Below, piece after piece: positions 13,006 to 24,164 of a DNA stretch of 64,000 nucleotides. The notes beneath the pieces are model-generated. The model searched no databases. It was not told the DNA's origin and saw only the letters and a program-made list of their open reading frames with translations. The position numbers and the translations under genes were made by a program. This DNA comes from Sipunculus nudus. Lineage: Eukaryota; Annelida; Sipuncula; Golfingiida; Sipunculidae. The stretch covers positions 30,686,008 through 30,750,007 of the forward strand of contig CM049313.1 of assembly GCA_026874595.1 (NCBI GenBank), in the 5' to 3' direction. The first letter of the stretch is position 1, and every line of letters starts with the position of its first letter.

Positions 13006-13457
13006 GAAAATCCTATGTATATTCACTATAACAATACAGAGATGTTGTAACTCCCATTATTCCAACCCCAACCCCCCCCACCACCACCACCTCCAAGTCC
13101 TTGCACCTTTAGACTGGGAACGTTAAATACATTTCAACTATATTTTATAAAATAAAAAAATACATATATTTAATAATTCATATATTATTAAAAAAATAGA
13201 TCTAATTGTTAAAAAAAATCCAATTGAACAAATGTGTAAACTACTGAACTGTCAACATTTTAGGAAAAAGCCAACCAATGATCATTGTGGTAATCAATAT
13301 ATCAATAGCATAAGGCGATTTTTGTAATTTTCCGTATCTCCTCTGATACCAACCTACGGATTGCCGTGATTTTAGACAAACATATGCTCCGGGTTTGTCT
13401 GAAGAGATTCCACCCAATTTTATTTGCAATATTTTCGTATTACATGCATTATTAATA
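13006..13457 (+). repeat. Family A 3'-module remnant plus an unrecognised segment
   Basis: 13006-13290 matches the A 3' module ('cctatgtatattcacta', then a C-rich run, then 'acaaatgtgtaaacta'). From about 13290 to 13440 the sequence departs from A. A short part (about 13377-13412, 'acatatgctccgggtttgtc') recurs at about 22828-22865, again beside an A module. I cannot assign that segment. Confidence 0.45.
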
Positions 13458-13559
13458 TTTTTAGCTCAGCTGACTGAAAGTCATCTGAGCTATAGCAAAC
13501 ACTCTTTGTCCGTCGTCCGTCTGTCTGTCCGTCTGTCTGTCTGTCTGTCCGTCTGTCTG

Positions 13560-14900
13560 TCCGTTAACCAGGCACAAATCGTAACTGCTAGAACTGGAAT
13601 CTTCTTACTTGACATCCTGGGAGGTCCATGAAAAATCTCCTTGGAAACCAGAAATTAGGTCTCTGTTACCCATATCCTTCGAGCTAATAAAAAATTGGGG
13701 CCCCAAAGTACCCCCCAGAAAAGTCCAAAATTTCATACAAAAACTTCAATATCTCATTAACTACTTGACTGATGGTCATGATTTTTGGCATACATATTGA
13801 TCATGAGAGGTTCCATCAGTTCCTGAAGACTGGTGGCGCCACCTGTATTTTTCAATTTTTTACGATTTTTTCCTCTATTTATGAGACCTTTAAGGATGCT
13901 GTCATCTGTTAGCATGGCACAAATCGTAACGACTAGACCTAGAATCTTCATTCTTGACACACTGAGAGGTCCATGAAAAATATCCTTGGAAACCAGAAAT
14001 TAGGTCTCTGTTAACCATATCCTTCGAGCTATGGGGCCCCAAAGTACCCCCCCCCCCCCCCCGAGTAGTCAAAAATTTCATACAAAAACTTCAATATCTC
14101 AATAAATACATCACTGATGGTCATGATTTTTGGCATACATATTGATTATGAAATGTTACATCAGTTCCGGCAGACTTGTGGCGCCACCTGTATTGTTTGA
14201 TTTTTTACGATTTTTTCCTCTATTTTTGAGACCTTTAAGGATGCTGTCATCTGTTAACGTGGCACAAATCATAAGGACTGGACCTAGAATCTTCATTCTC
14301 GACACACTGAGAGACCTATGAAAAGTCTCCATGGAAACCAAAATTAGGTCTCTGTTACCCATATTCTTCAAGCTATGGAGCCCTAAAGTACCCCCAAGAA
14401 AAGTAAAAAATTTCATACAAAAACTTCAATATCTCATTAACTACTTGAATGATGGTCATGATTTGTGGCATAACTATTGATCATGAGATGTGTCATCTGT
14501 TCCTGCAGACTGGTGGCGCCACCTGTATCGTTCGATTTTTTACGATTTTTTCCTCAATTTTTGAGACCTTTAAGGATGCTGTCATCTGTTAGCATGGCAC
14601 AAATAGTAACGACTGGACCTAGAATCTTCATTCTCAACACACTAGAAGACCTATGAAAAGTCTCCATGGAAACCAGAAATTAGGTCTCTGTTTCCCATAT
14701 CCTTCGAGCAATGGGGCCCCAAAGTACCCCCCCCCCCCAGAGTAGTCAAAAATTTCATACAAAAACTTCAATATCTCAATAACTACATCACTGATGGTCA
14801 TGATTTTTGGCATACATATTGATTATGAGATGTTCCATCAGTTCCTGGAGACTGGTGGAGCCACCTATGTTATCTATCAAGAGGGTACAAATTGCAACAA
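13560..14900 (+). repeat. ~345-bp tandem module array in A2
   Basis: Four to five successive modules begin near 13567, 13915, 14260, 14597 and 14885, marked by 'gcacaaatc' and 'acctagaatcttc'. Each holds the palindrome GGTGGCGCCACC or a close variant (13832-13843, 14512-14523) and a C-rich run after 'aaagta'. Diverged modules without the palindrome continue at 20630-21240 on the far side of the nested elements. Confidence 0.65.
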
Positions 14901-15287
14901 CTGGACCTAGAAACTTCATTCTTGTCATGCAAGGAGGCCCATGAAGAGTGCCTGTGGAAACTTGAAATTAGGTCTCTGTTACCCATATCCTTCAAGCTAT
15001 AGGACTCTGAAGTATCCCTCAGAATAATGGACAATTTGATACAAAAGCTGAAGTATCTGAACAACTAATACGGAGATCATCATGATTCTTTGCATGGATA
15101 TTGACCATTTAGTGTTTTTAGCTCAGCTGACTGTAAGTCATCTGAAGTATCCCTCAGAATAATGGACAATTTGATACAAAACCTCAAGTATCTAAACAAC
15201 TATTGCAGTGATCACCATGATTCTTTGCATGGATATTGATCATGGAATGTGTCATCAGTTTCTGCAATATGGTGGCGCCACCTGTAT

Positions 15288-18200
15288 TTTTTTAGCTCAG
15301 CTGACTGTAAGTCATCTGAGCTATAGTCGTGGTCCATTGTCCGTCGTCCGTCCGTCTCTCCGTCCGTCCGTCCGTCCGTCCGTAGATGTGGCACGTTGTG
15401 AAACCGTAAGACCTAGGAATCCAAAATTCGGCATAATGTTAGATGTCCCCAAGATCTCCTACCAAGCTGAAAACTGGGTCATTGCGACTTCGTTCCTTTG
15501 AGAAATTAAGGAAAAACCTCAATTTTTTATTAAAAACCTATTTTCACACTTCAGGACTGCCTAATATTGAAACCACTCATCTGTTTTTCATCATATTTAC
15601 CATAAATATTCCTCTATATAGTTCCTATGTACATGCCAGAAATTAGGTCTGTATTATATAATTTAAAAAAGTTATGGACCCAAACATAATGCATTTTGGA
15701 AAAAATCAGGAAAGACATTTGATCACTTAACACAAAACATGTTAAAGCTATGGACTTTTTTTTCAGTAATATAACTTTATTTTATCAAAATTAAATTGTA
15801 TACCCAAAATTAGATCAAAATCTTTTAAATTTTTTAAAATATTAACAAAAATAAAAAATTGGTACCTTAAATTTTGCCCAACTTTGACCATGGCACGTTT
15901 TTTTCCTGTAAGTTCTGTGGATCTAATTTTCACAGCATGTACAAATAAGGATTTAATCTGGTAAAATCTGAAATTTGAAAATAAAAGCTGCAAAATTAGG
16001 CTAGTTATTGAATTTTTTTTTTAGGCTCTTGTTGTATTCCCTTACATTGTCAAGCAGTCCACTGTGGTCACTGTTGGTCATTCAGTGCAGCTCTCTATGC
16101 TCCCAAGGTTGTTGGTATAATTTTAGATGTCCCCAAGATCTCCTACCAAGCTGAAAACGGGGTCTTTGCGACTTTGTTCCTTTGGAAATTTAGGAAAAAC
16201 CTCAATTTTTTATTAAAAACTTATTTTCACATTTCAGGACAGCCTAACTACGAAACCACTCCCCTGTTTTTCCTCATATTTACCATAAATATTTCTCTAC
16301 ATAGTTCCTATGTACATGTCAGAAATTAGGTCTGTATTATATGATTTAAAAAAAGTTGGGCTCAAACATAATGCATTTTGTAAAAAATCAGGAAAGATAT
16401 TTGATCACTTAAAACAAAACATTTTAAAGCTATGGACTTTTTTCCAGTAATATATCTTTAATTAATCATAATTAAATTGTATACCCAAAATTAGATCAAA
16501 ATCTGTTAAATTTTTTAAAATATTAGCATAAATAAAAAATAGGTACCTTAAATTTTGCCTAAATTGACCATGTCATGTTTTTTTCTTATAAGTACATTTG
16601 ATTTAATTTTCACAGCCAGTTTACATGTGGATTTAATCTGATTAATTTTGAATTTGAAAGTATAAGCTTAAAAATTAGTCTAGCTATTGAAGTTTTTTAG
16701 AAGCCTTAATGTATTTGTATTTTCTAGCATCATGACCCTGCTTTTGTTTACCTGGTAAACCAAAAATTGGCATAATGTTAGATGTAATTGTTAATATTCA
16801 TATTCTTCCATACATTTCCTATGTACATACCAAAATTTCGGTCAGTATTGCATAATTTGTTGAAGTTACAGGCCCAAACATAATGCACCTTGTAAAAAAT
16901 CAGGATATATATTTACTCACTTAAAATAAGAATGGCTGAGACTTTTTTTCAGGAATATAACATCATTTAATCAAGATTCAATTGTATACAGAAAATTAGA
17001 TCTGAAAAATGCATTTTTTTTAAGTTATTAGCATAAATATAAAATCAGTACCTTAAATTTTGCCCAACTTTGGCCACGGCACGATTTTTTCCTGTAAGTA
17101 CTGTGGATGTTATTTTCACAGCATGTACACATAAGGATTTAATCTGTTAAAATCTGAAATTTGAAAATAAAAGCTGCAAAATTAGGCTAGTTATTTAATT
17201 TGTTTGGAGGCTCTTGTTGTATTCCCTTACATTGTCAAGCAGTCCACTGAGGTCACTGTAGGTCATTCAGTGCAACTCTCAATGCTCCCCAGACTATTAT
17301 GTAATCCCATTACTCAGGCAAGCCCTCTCTCTTGTTGAGCTTGATCAGGCTGCCAGCATAAATACCACAGGGAGCCTTTCTCTCCCCCCCCCCCCCCCCA
17401 CCCCACCCCATTCTGTTGACAGACGTGTACTCTAAACAAGATGAATCTTATAATTTCACATTTTTTCAGCGATGAACAGTAACAACAGAGACCCCTCCCT
17501 GACCCACAGCTTCGATACACAGGACTAATATACAAGACAAAGCTTATAATTTTTATGTTAAAAAAATTCTTTTTGTTGAGACTTGGACAATTTTGATTTT
17601 TTTATAGAACAAAATTTTCTGGAATTTAATCCTAATATTCAAATATGGTAAAATATTAGGACTCAATGTAAGTGCTAACTGACAAGATTTAAGAAGATAT
17701 AAATACTTGGTAGCATTTCATTCATATCTCTTAAAATTGGTGGGGCCTAGGTGTGAATAACACTGTTAAACCTAGTTTTTAAAATTAGGAATATTGGTCA
17801 AACTTTGTGGGATTAATTTTTAACTCATATGGCCATATATTTAACTTTTGAAAACTTAATTACCTTCACACATTATTTGTTTATGAAATGGAACTTTTAT
17901 ATGACACTTACCGTAGGCCCATTTTTTCCCTTGGTGCATCACTAAATGGTTTCAGGCCAAAGGTTTCATTTATTACACATACCATATGCTTTAGCTATAA
18001 TTTACAGAGGTTCATTTAAGCTGGGCCATTTTCTCTTAGCTTTTCAAATGGTTTCTGTAGTCACTTGCTTTGATTACAGATGCAGGGTCCCACTCCAGGT
18101 CACTGGAAGTCAGCTATGCCAGGGTTTCTGATTTGTTACAGTCACTGGGGGAGAGCCCCTGCTGTGACAGGTGTACAGTTATTCTCATATCACCACCCGA

Positions 18201-19200
18201 ATCACCCCCCCCCCCAACCCCAACCCACCAAGTGTTATGCAGTAATTGTTATTGTTTTCACTGTATCTCCTTAATTGTAATGCTGTTTCCACTCAGATAT
18301 GCAAAATAATTCAAGGTGTAATCCAGAAGATGCAATGTTGTGTAATGTAGCATTTTTTAAGAAATCAATTTTCTTTTAAATGATTTTAACAAATATAATT
18401 GAACCCATCAGTATGCTTAAATTATTATAAAATATAAAGGAAATTATGGATAAATAAAGACACAATTAAAAATTGTGAAATCTAAATCAAGTATTATTTT
18501 TAGATATTTATTGTTTTGCAGATTTAAAAGATATATTTTTGTGGTAACAAATAAATAAATATTTGTATGCATGATGTAGTGTTATCTGACAAGATTGAGA
18601 TTTATTATGATGCAATTGAGAATTATGAATCAACTTTTATATTCAGATATACATGTTAAATTGGAAATGTATAGAAATATAAACTTAAACTAGAAAATAA
18701 TTGATGTGATAAAAAAATGAGGATTTAATACAAACATTTGTTCATTATTTTCCTGCCTCAGCAGAATTTGAGATCAGGCTTTGTTTGCCCTGTTTTATGT
18801 TGTTAATTAGCTATATTTCAACTGTATACATTTCATAAAAAAAATACATATATATTTAATAATATATATTATACAAAAAAATAGATTCAATTGAACAAAT
18901 GTGTAAACTACTGAAATGTCAACAGTTAATCGAAAAACCAACTAATGATCATGGTAATAGTACAGATCATTTTTTCACAAACTGCTCACATGCTTTAGTT
19001 TCAACATTAGGAAACACATGGTCAGGTCACAAAATATTTTTTGCAACAATTTCTTGCTCATCAATACAAACCAATCATATAAACCAACCATGGCCTTTAT
19101 TACCTCTTCCTCTTACACTTTATCTCCATTTGATATTATTTTAGATTTTTACCTTCAAGGGTAACGTCAGCTGAGCACAGTGACCCATAGGTCCCTTGTT
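15288..19200 (+). mobile_element. Family A element nested in A2
   Basis: Both ends are visible. The 5' end is TTTAGCTCAGCTGACTGTAA with its hairpin and a perfect GTCC run (about 15347-15383). The 3' end is GTCAGCTGAGC, 'acagtgacccataggtccc', TTGTT. A2 module sequence lies on both sides (GGTGGCGCCACCTGTATTT before, 'atttttacaaattttttt' after), so the target was a T-run in A2. Internally there is a second partial A body from about 16100, suggesting duplication within the element. Poly-C occurs at 17384-17399. Confidence 0.6.
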
Positions 19201-19550
19201 TATTTTTACAAATTTTTTTCTCTATTTTTGAGACCTCATAAGATGCGGTCATCTGTTTACATGGCACAAATTGTAACAACTGGACCTAGAATCTTCTCTC
19301 TTGACATCCTGAGGGGCCCATGAAAAGTTTCCTTAAAAACTTGAAATTAGGTCTCTGTTACCCATAACCTCTGAGCTATGGGGCTCCGAAGTACCCCCCA
19401 GAATAATGGAAAATTTGATACAAAAGCTCAAGTATCTGAACAATTATTATATTGATCACCATGATTCTTTGCATGGATATTGATCATGAAATGTTTCATC
19501 AGTTTCTGCATTCTGGTGGCGCCACCTATATTTTTTTTATTTTTTACAAT

Positions 19551-20583
19551 TTTTTAGCCCTCAGCCCTTAGGCTGATGGGCTATTGTCGTCACCCAAGCT
19601 GTCCGTCCGTCCGTCAGGCGTCCGTTAACTTTTACCTTGTGAGCGGGATATCTTGAAAAGGATTCACCGTCAGAATTTTATTTCCTCGGTAAAGATGTAT
19701 ATCGACAAAATCTCGGTCAAGTTGGAAGATGGGTGACCTTGACCTATTTTTCTACATTTTAGAGCTGATTATAGAAAAACACTTAGATGCTTATTACTCA
19801 GGAACCATTTGGTGGATTTTCACAAAACTTACTATGGTTATTGGGACTGATAGTCTGTACCTGCTGTACAAGTTTGGTGGCGCCACCTACAATTTCTGAT
19901 TTTTAATGAATTTTTATTGGATTTTTCATTTGGCTTGTGAGCGGGATATCTCGAAAAGGATTCACCATAAGAATTTTATTTTTTCTAAGAAGATGTATAT
20001 TGACAAAATCTCGGTCAAGTTCGAAGATGGGTGACCTTGACCTATTTTTCTACGTTTTAGAGCTGATTATAGAAAAAACATTTAGAAGCTTATTTCTCAG
20101 GAACCATTGGATGGATTTTCACAATACTTACTATTATCATAGGGACTGATGGTCTGTAACTGCTGCACAAGTTTGGGGGCGCCACCTGCAATTTCTGATT
20201 TTTTATTGAATTTTGTTTTGGATTTTTCAACTTTGGCCTTGTGAGCGGGATATCTCGTAAAAGATTCACAATAGGAATTTTATTTCTTTGGTGAAGATGT
20301 ATATCGACAAAAATCTCATTCATGTTCGAACATGGGTGACCTTGACCTACTTTTCAAGGTCACAGAGCTTATAATAGAATAAAACTTAGAAGCTTATTTT
20401 TCAGGAAGCATTTGGTGGATTGTTATGAATCATGGTACATACCTCTCCATTATAAATTTATAACTGAGATATGTACAGATATCAACCATGTGAGAACAGA
20501 TATTTAGTACTTGTTACTGTTACCACCTCTAAACACTGTTCTTTTGGCTGAGGGCTTTTGTCAGCTTTTGCTGATATTCTAGT
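19551..20583 (+). mobile_element. Family C element (C1), Helentron-like, nested in A2
   Basis: 5' end: five T, then AGCCCTCAGCC (19556-19566), immediately followed by its inverted copy (GGCTGATGGGCT), forming a hairpin, then GTCC repeats. 3' end: GGCTGAGGGCT (20546-20556), the reverse complement of the 5' arm, then hairpin TCAGCTTTTGCTGA (20561-20574), then 'tattCTAGT'. The body has three ~300-bp modules, each with 'gagcgggatatct', the AGGTCA-type pair TGACCTTGACCT (19734-19745 in the first) and, in the first two, GGTGGCGCCACCT or a one-base variant. The CTAG ending after a hairpin is typical of Helitrons. Confidence 0.65.
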
Positions 20584-21402
20584 TTTCTCTACTTTTGTGA
20601 TCTTTAAACATTTGGTCATCTGTAAACAGGGCACAAATCATAATGACTGGACCTAGAATCTTCTGTCCTCACCTCCAGGGAAGCCCATAAAAGGTCTACA
20701 TGGAAACCCGAAATAAGGTCCCTGTTACCCATATTCTGTGAGCTATGGGGCCCTGAAGTACCCCCCCAGAATAAAGATTTGGTCATATATTAACAGGGCA
20801 CAAATCATAATGACTGGACCTAGAATCTTCTGTCCTCACCTCGAGGGAAGCCCATAAAAGGTCTACATGTAAACCCGAAATAAGGTCCCTGTTACCCATA
20901 TCCTTCATGCTCTGGGGCTCCGAAGTACTCCCCAGAATAAAGATTTGGTCATCTGTTAACAGAGCACAAATTATAATGACTTGACCTAGAATCTCCTTTC
21001 TTGATATGCTGGGAGGCCCCTGAAAAGTCTCCTTGTGCACCTGAAATTACATCTCTGTTACCCATATCCTTCATCCTATGCGGCTTTGAAATACCCCCCA
21101 GAATAAACATTTGGTCATCTGTTAACAGGGCACAAATCAGAATAACTGGACCTAGAATTTTATTTTTTGACATGCTGGGAGACCCCTGAAAAGTCATCTT
21201 GTAAACCTTGAAAATAGGTGTCTGTTACCCATATCCTTCATGCTACAGAGCTCCATAGTACCCCAATGAATATTGGATGATTTTATACAAAATGTCAAGT
21301 TTGGAAAAAGTATTTCATTCAAATTTGACATTCAGATGATAAAATTACTTTTGTCAATGTCTTCCTGGTCAGCTGAGCGTCATGACCCCTGGGTCACTTG
21401 TT

Positions 21403-21679
21403 AATATTTCCTCCCCCGCGGGCACCTCTTTTTGTGTCCTTGGGACTGGTAACACTATGGCCATAAAGTGTGTGGTGGCGGGACAGAGTTTTTCTCCGGG
21501 GGTTTCTTCATTTTCTCCGGGTGACCAGCCAGCAATAATCCCCATTGGTGATCCCTTCTCAAAAGGCAACCTCCGCGCAGCGAAAAGATCTATTGTGCAC
21601 AAGGAGATCTCGCGTCAGGAAAATGCTCAAAAGGGGGATCATTTAAAGAATGAAATTTTCCGAACGGTAGTGAATGCAG
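21403..21679. other. GC-richer segment of unknown origin
   Basis: This short stretch between the A2 end and a TIR element is richer in GC and CG than its surroundings ('cccccgcggg', 'tctccgggggt'). Reading frames are open on both strands (to 21756 on plus; 21369-21602 on minus) but neither resembles a protein I know, and no splice sites frame them. It may be an old coding fragment or a piece of another element. Confidence 0.3.
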
Positions 21680-22603
21680 GGCAGTGTGTAAAACCCGGAC
21701 CCCACAGTCCCCGGACCCAAAAAACTAATTTCCTCATTTTCCATTATTTATACTGATAAAAACACCACTATGCTGATGTAAGAACAGAGCTAAGTCCCTT
21801 AATGTTGCAGATTTTTAAATGAAGATTTAAGTTAACAAAAATTTTTCGATGAAGATGGACCTCATTTACTTGACTTAGCTGACTGTTCCATTTTGACGGA
21901 TCCCAGGTCATATAACCACCACTCATAATTTATTTATGACTAAAAGAGGAAAAAATAGCACTCATGTCACACAATAAATATAATTATTTGTTATTTTGAA
22001 TTAAAATATAATAATTTATTTGACACTCTAACTGAGACTGATACACAGTCCTTCCACATAACAACAGGTTTCGTGTTCCGTTCATAACAACAATACAATT
22101 TAAAGTTGGCAATAAAATAATTACCAAAAGGAATTGTTGATTACTTGCATTTCAAGCAACTACAGGTTCCAAAATAATGATTTTGTATATGTTTTTAATT
22201 ATTATACTTTTTAAAACGCTACACAAATGTAATAAATAGCAAATATAAATTTATGAATAAAAACTGAGACAGAAATGTAAAAATACAGATAAAAACACTA
22301 TAATAAATCACATGGGTATTATGGCTCAACGTGATGTGAAATATGTTATAAAGAAATATTAAAACAACGAGTAAACGGGGTCCGTGTAATCTGTGAAGAG
22401 GTCCGCACACCAGGGTCCTTAAGTGTTTATTATCAAATTTTCTTGCAAAACAGCCTATTTTTTATGTTTTAACCTAACATAACATATAATATGTTTTTAG
22501 ATATACTATGCTAAAATATCTGGACAAATTACAATGAGAATTTAAGAATTACAGATTTTTCTTGGGTCAAGGATCCGGAATGGGGTCCGGGTTTTACACT
22601 GCC
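21680..22603. mobile_element. Non-autonomous DNA transposon with TIRs and a 9-bp direct repeat
   Basis: The left end GGCAGTG, then TAAAACCCGGACCCCA after a 2-base insertion, is mirrored by the right end TGGGGTCCGGGTTTTACACTGCC. This gives TIRs of about 23 bp. Flanking direct repeats are TGAATGCAG (21671-21679) and TGATTGCAG (22604-22612), one mismatch in nine, as expected for an old target duplication. The interior is AT-rich and has no transposase. An 8-9-bp duplication suggests a hAT- or Mutator-like origin, which I cannot decide. Confidence 0.65.
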
Positions 22604-22612
22604 TGATTGCAG

Positions 22613-23813
22613 TGACTGTCTCACTGGAAACATTGGCTCAGCTTTCAAACAGGAAAGGTCTTTGGGAGTGCGTGATATTTAAAAATATGTAAAGCCATTA
22701 AGTGTACCATATAATATAATGAAACCACAAACTTTTGCGCAGCAGGATTGCTGGACCATGTGAGTGCTCAGTTTTTGTGCGTGAAAACGGGAATGCAATT
22801 TTAGAGAAGACGTGATTTTCTACAAACATATGCTCCGGGTTTGTCCGAAGACATTCCACCATTCGTACAGGAAGTATTCGTCCAAGTCATCCAGATCAAA
22901 TCAAAGACTATACACTTATACCAACTGTTGGATTTAAAGAGATCTTATGACGTTAACATTGTACAACCAAGACATTCAACTATGACAGACTATTTGACAT
23001 CAGATCTAAATGCTCACCCAAAACCGTGCATAGCACGGGTAATTGCTAGTATACATCTTATGTTCACAAACTGCTCATATGCTTCAGTTTTAACATTAGG
23101 AAATGCATGGTTTGGTAAACAAAATATTATTTGCAACAATTTCTTACTCATTAATACAAACCAATCATATCAACCAGCCATGGCCTATATTACCTTTCCT
23201 CTTAGACTTTTACTCCATTTGATATTACTTAAGATTTTTACCTTCAAGGACCACTTCAGCTGAGCACAGTGACCCATATATCCATTGTTTATGCATTTCA
23301 TGCCAAACTTTGTCTCGCCCTTTAATCTTTAACATTTGGTTACCTGCTAATAAGGGAAGAACAATATTTATTTTGAGGTAAATGGTCCAGTTCATTTCAA
23401 GCTTTTTTGATACATTTGAAGCCAACCTTTTCATCCCCAACTTTCCATCTTTTACATTTGGCTCACCTACCAGTTTGGGAAGAGTCCTATTGATAATTAG
23501 TCTGCAAGGTCAAATTAAGGTCACAAGACCCATGTTTTGTAAAAGCTCTTAAAACAGGTTTTAAAGACAAATTCTGCTGAGCTTTGAGACCCATGGGTCC
23601 CTAGTTCTTTGAGATGTGCTTGAATTATCACCTAATTTTACTGACATATATTCATTTTTTTGTACAAGTAGGTTGCATGGCAAACTGCATTAAATATGAT
23701 TTTATAAGGGTTTTTGTTTATTTTCAGCTATAGCAGTCATTAAAGTGTGTTTATCTTGTGTAAAAGCATTGTGGATACCATAATGCCCAATAATATCTCT
23801 GCGATCATAAAGT
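22613..23813 (+). repeat. Family A 3' remnants with an unassigned insert
   Basis: The A 3' module is recognisable from about 23060 ('acaaactgctcat') to 23290, ending in CAGCTGAGCACAGTGACCC and a decayed TTGTTT. A further A-like terminus ends at about 23609 (GACCCATGGGTC, then CCTAGTT). Between 22828 and 23050 there is non-A sequence, open in one frame but with no family resemblance, that begins with the segment shared with 13377-13412. The stretch 22613-22827 shows nothing I recognise. Confidence 0.45.
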
Positions 23814-24164
23814 TTTTAGCTCAGCTGAGCATAAGTCAACTGAGCTATAGCAATGGTCCTTTTTCTGTCAGTTGTCTCTCTGTCTCTGAGTCCATCCATC
23901 CATCTGTCCATTAAACTAGCACATTTTGAAACCATTAGACCTACGAATCTGAAATTCAGCATACTGTCAAATATCTCATACCAAATTGAAAACTGGGAAA
24001 GACATAGTTCCTTCAAGATTTTAAGGAAAAACCTCAATTTTCCATTTAAAAATAACTATATATCACTCTTCAGGACTGCCTAATATCAAAACCATTTATT
24101 TGTTTTACCTCATATTTACCTTTATATTTCCTATGTGTATGCCAGAAATAGGTCTGTATTACTT
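23814..24164 (+). repeat. Family A 5' fragment
   Basis: It begins TTTTTAGCTCAGCTGAGC with a diverged hairpin and a degenerate GTCC/TCCATC stretch. The A body follows up to about 'ggtctgtattactta', where B sequence starts. I found no matching 3' part of A after the B copy, so the A element is incomplete. Confidence 0.5.

Larger units (their letters stand above)
13458..21402 (+). mobile_element. Family A2 element carrying nested A and C insertions
   Basis: It starts with TTTTTAGCTCAGCTGAC and a hairpin, followed by a GTCC/GTCT microsatellite (about 13505-13563). It ends with GTCAGCTGAGC (21368-21378), the reverse complement of the 5' arm, then TGACCCCTGGGTCA and CTTGTT. Its body differs from A: it is built of ~345-bp modules with 'ggcacaaatcgtaac', 'acctagaatcttc' and GGTGGCGCCACCTGTAT. 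An A copy (15288-19200) and a C copy (19551-20583) are inserted in T-runs of the modules. No reading frame of note. Confidence 0.6.

Noticed and set aside
21369-21756. Plus-strand frame of 124 residues and an opposing minus-strand frame
   Set aside because: The plus frame runs across the end of A2 and into a TIR element, so it cannot be one gene. The minus frame has no recognisable domain.
22841-23263. 140-residue plus-strand open frame
   Set aside because: It lacks an ATG at its start and its second half is family A 3'-module sequence that is non-coding in other copies.
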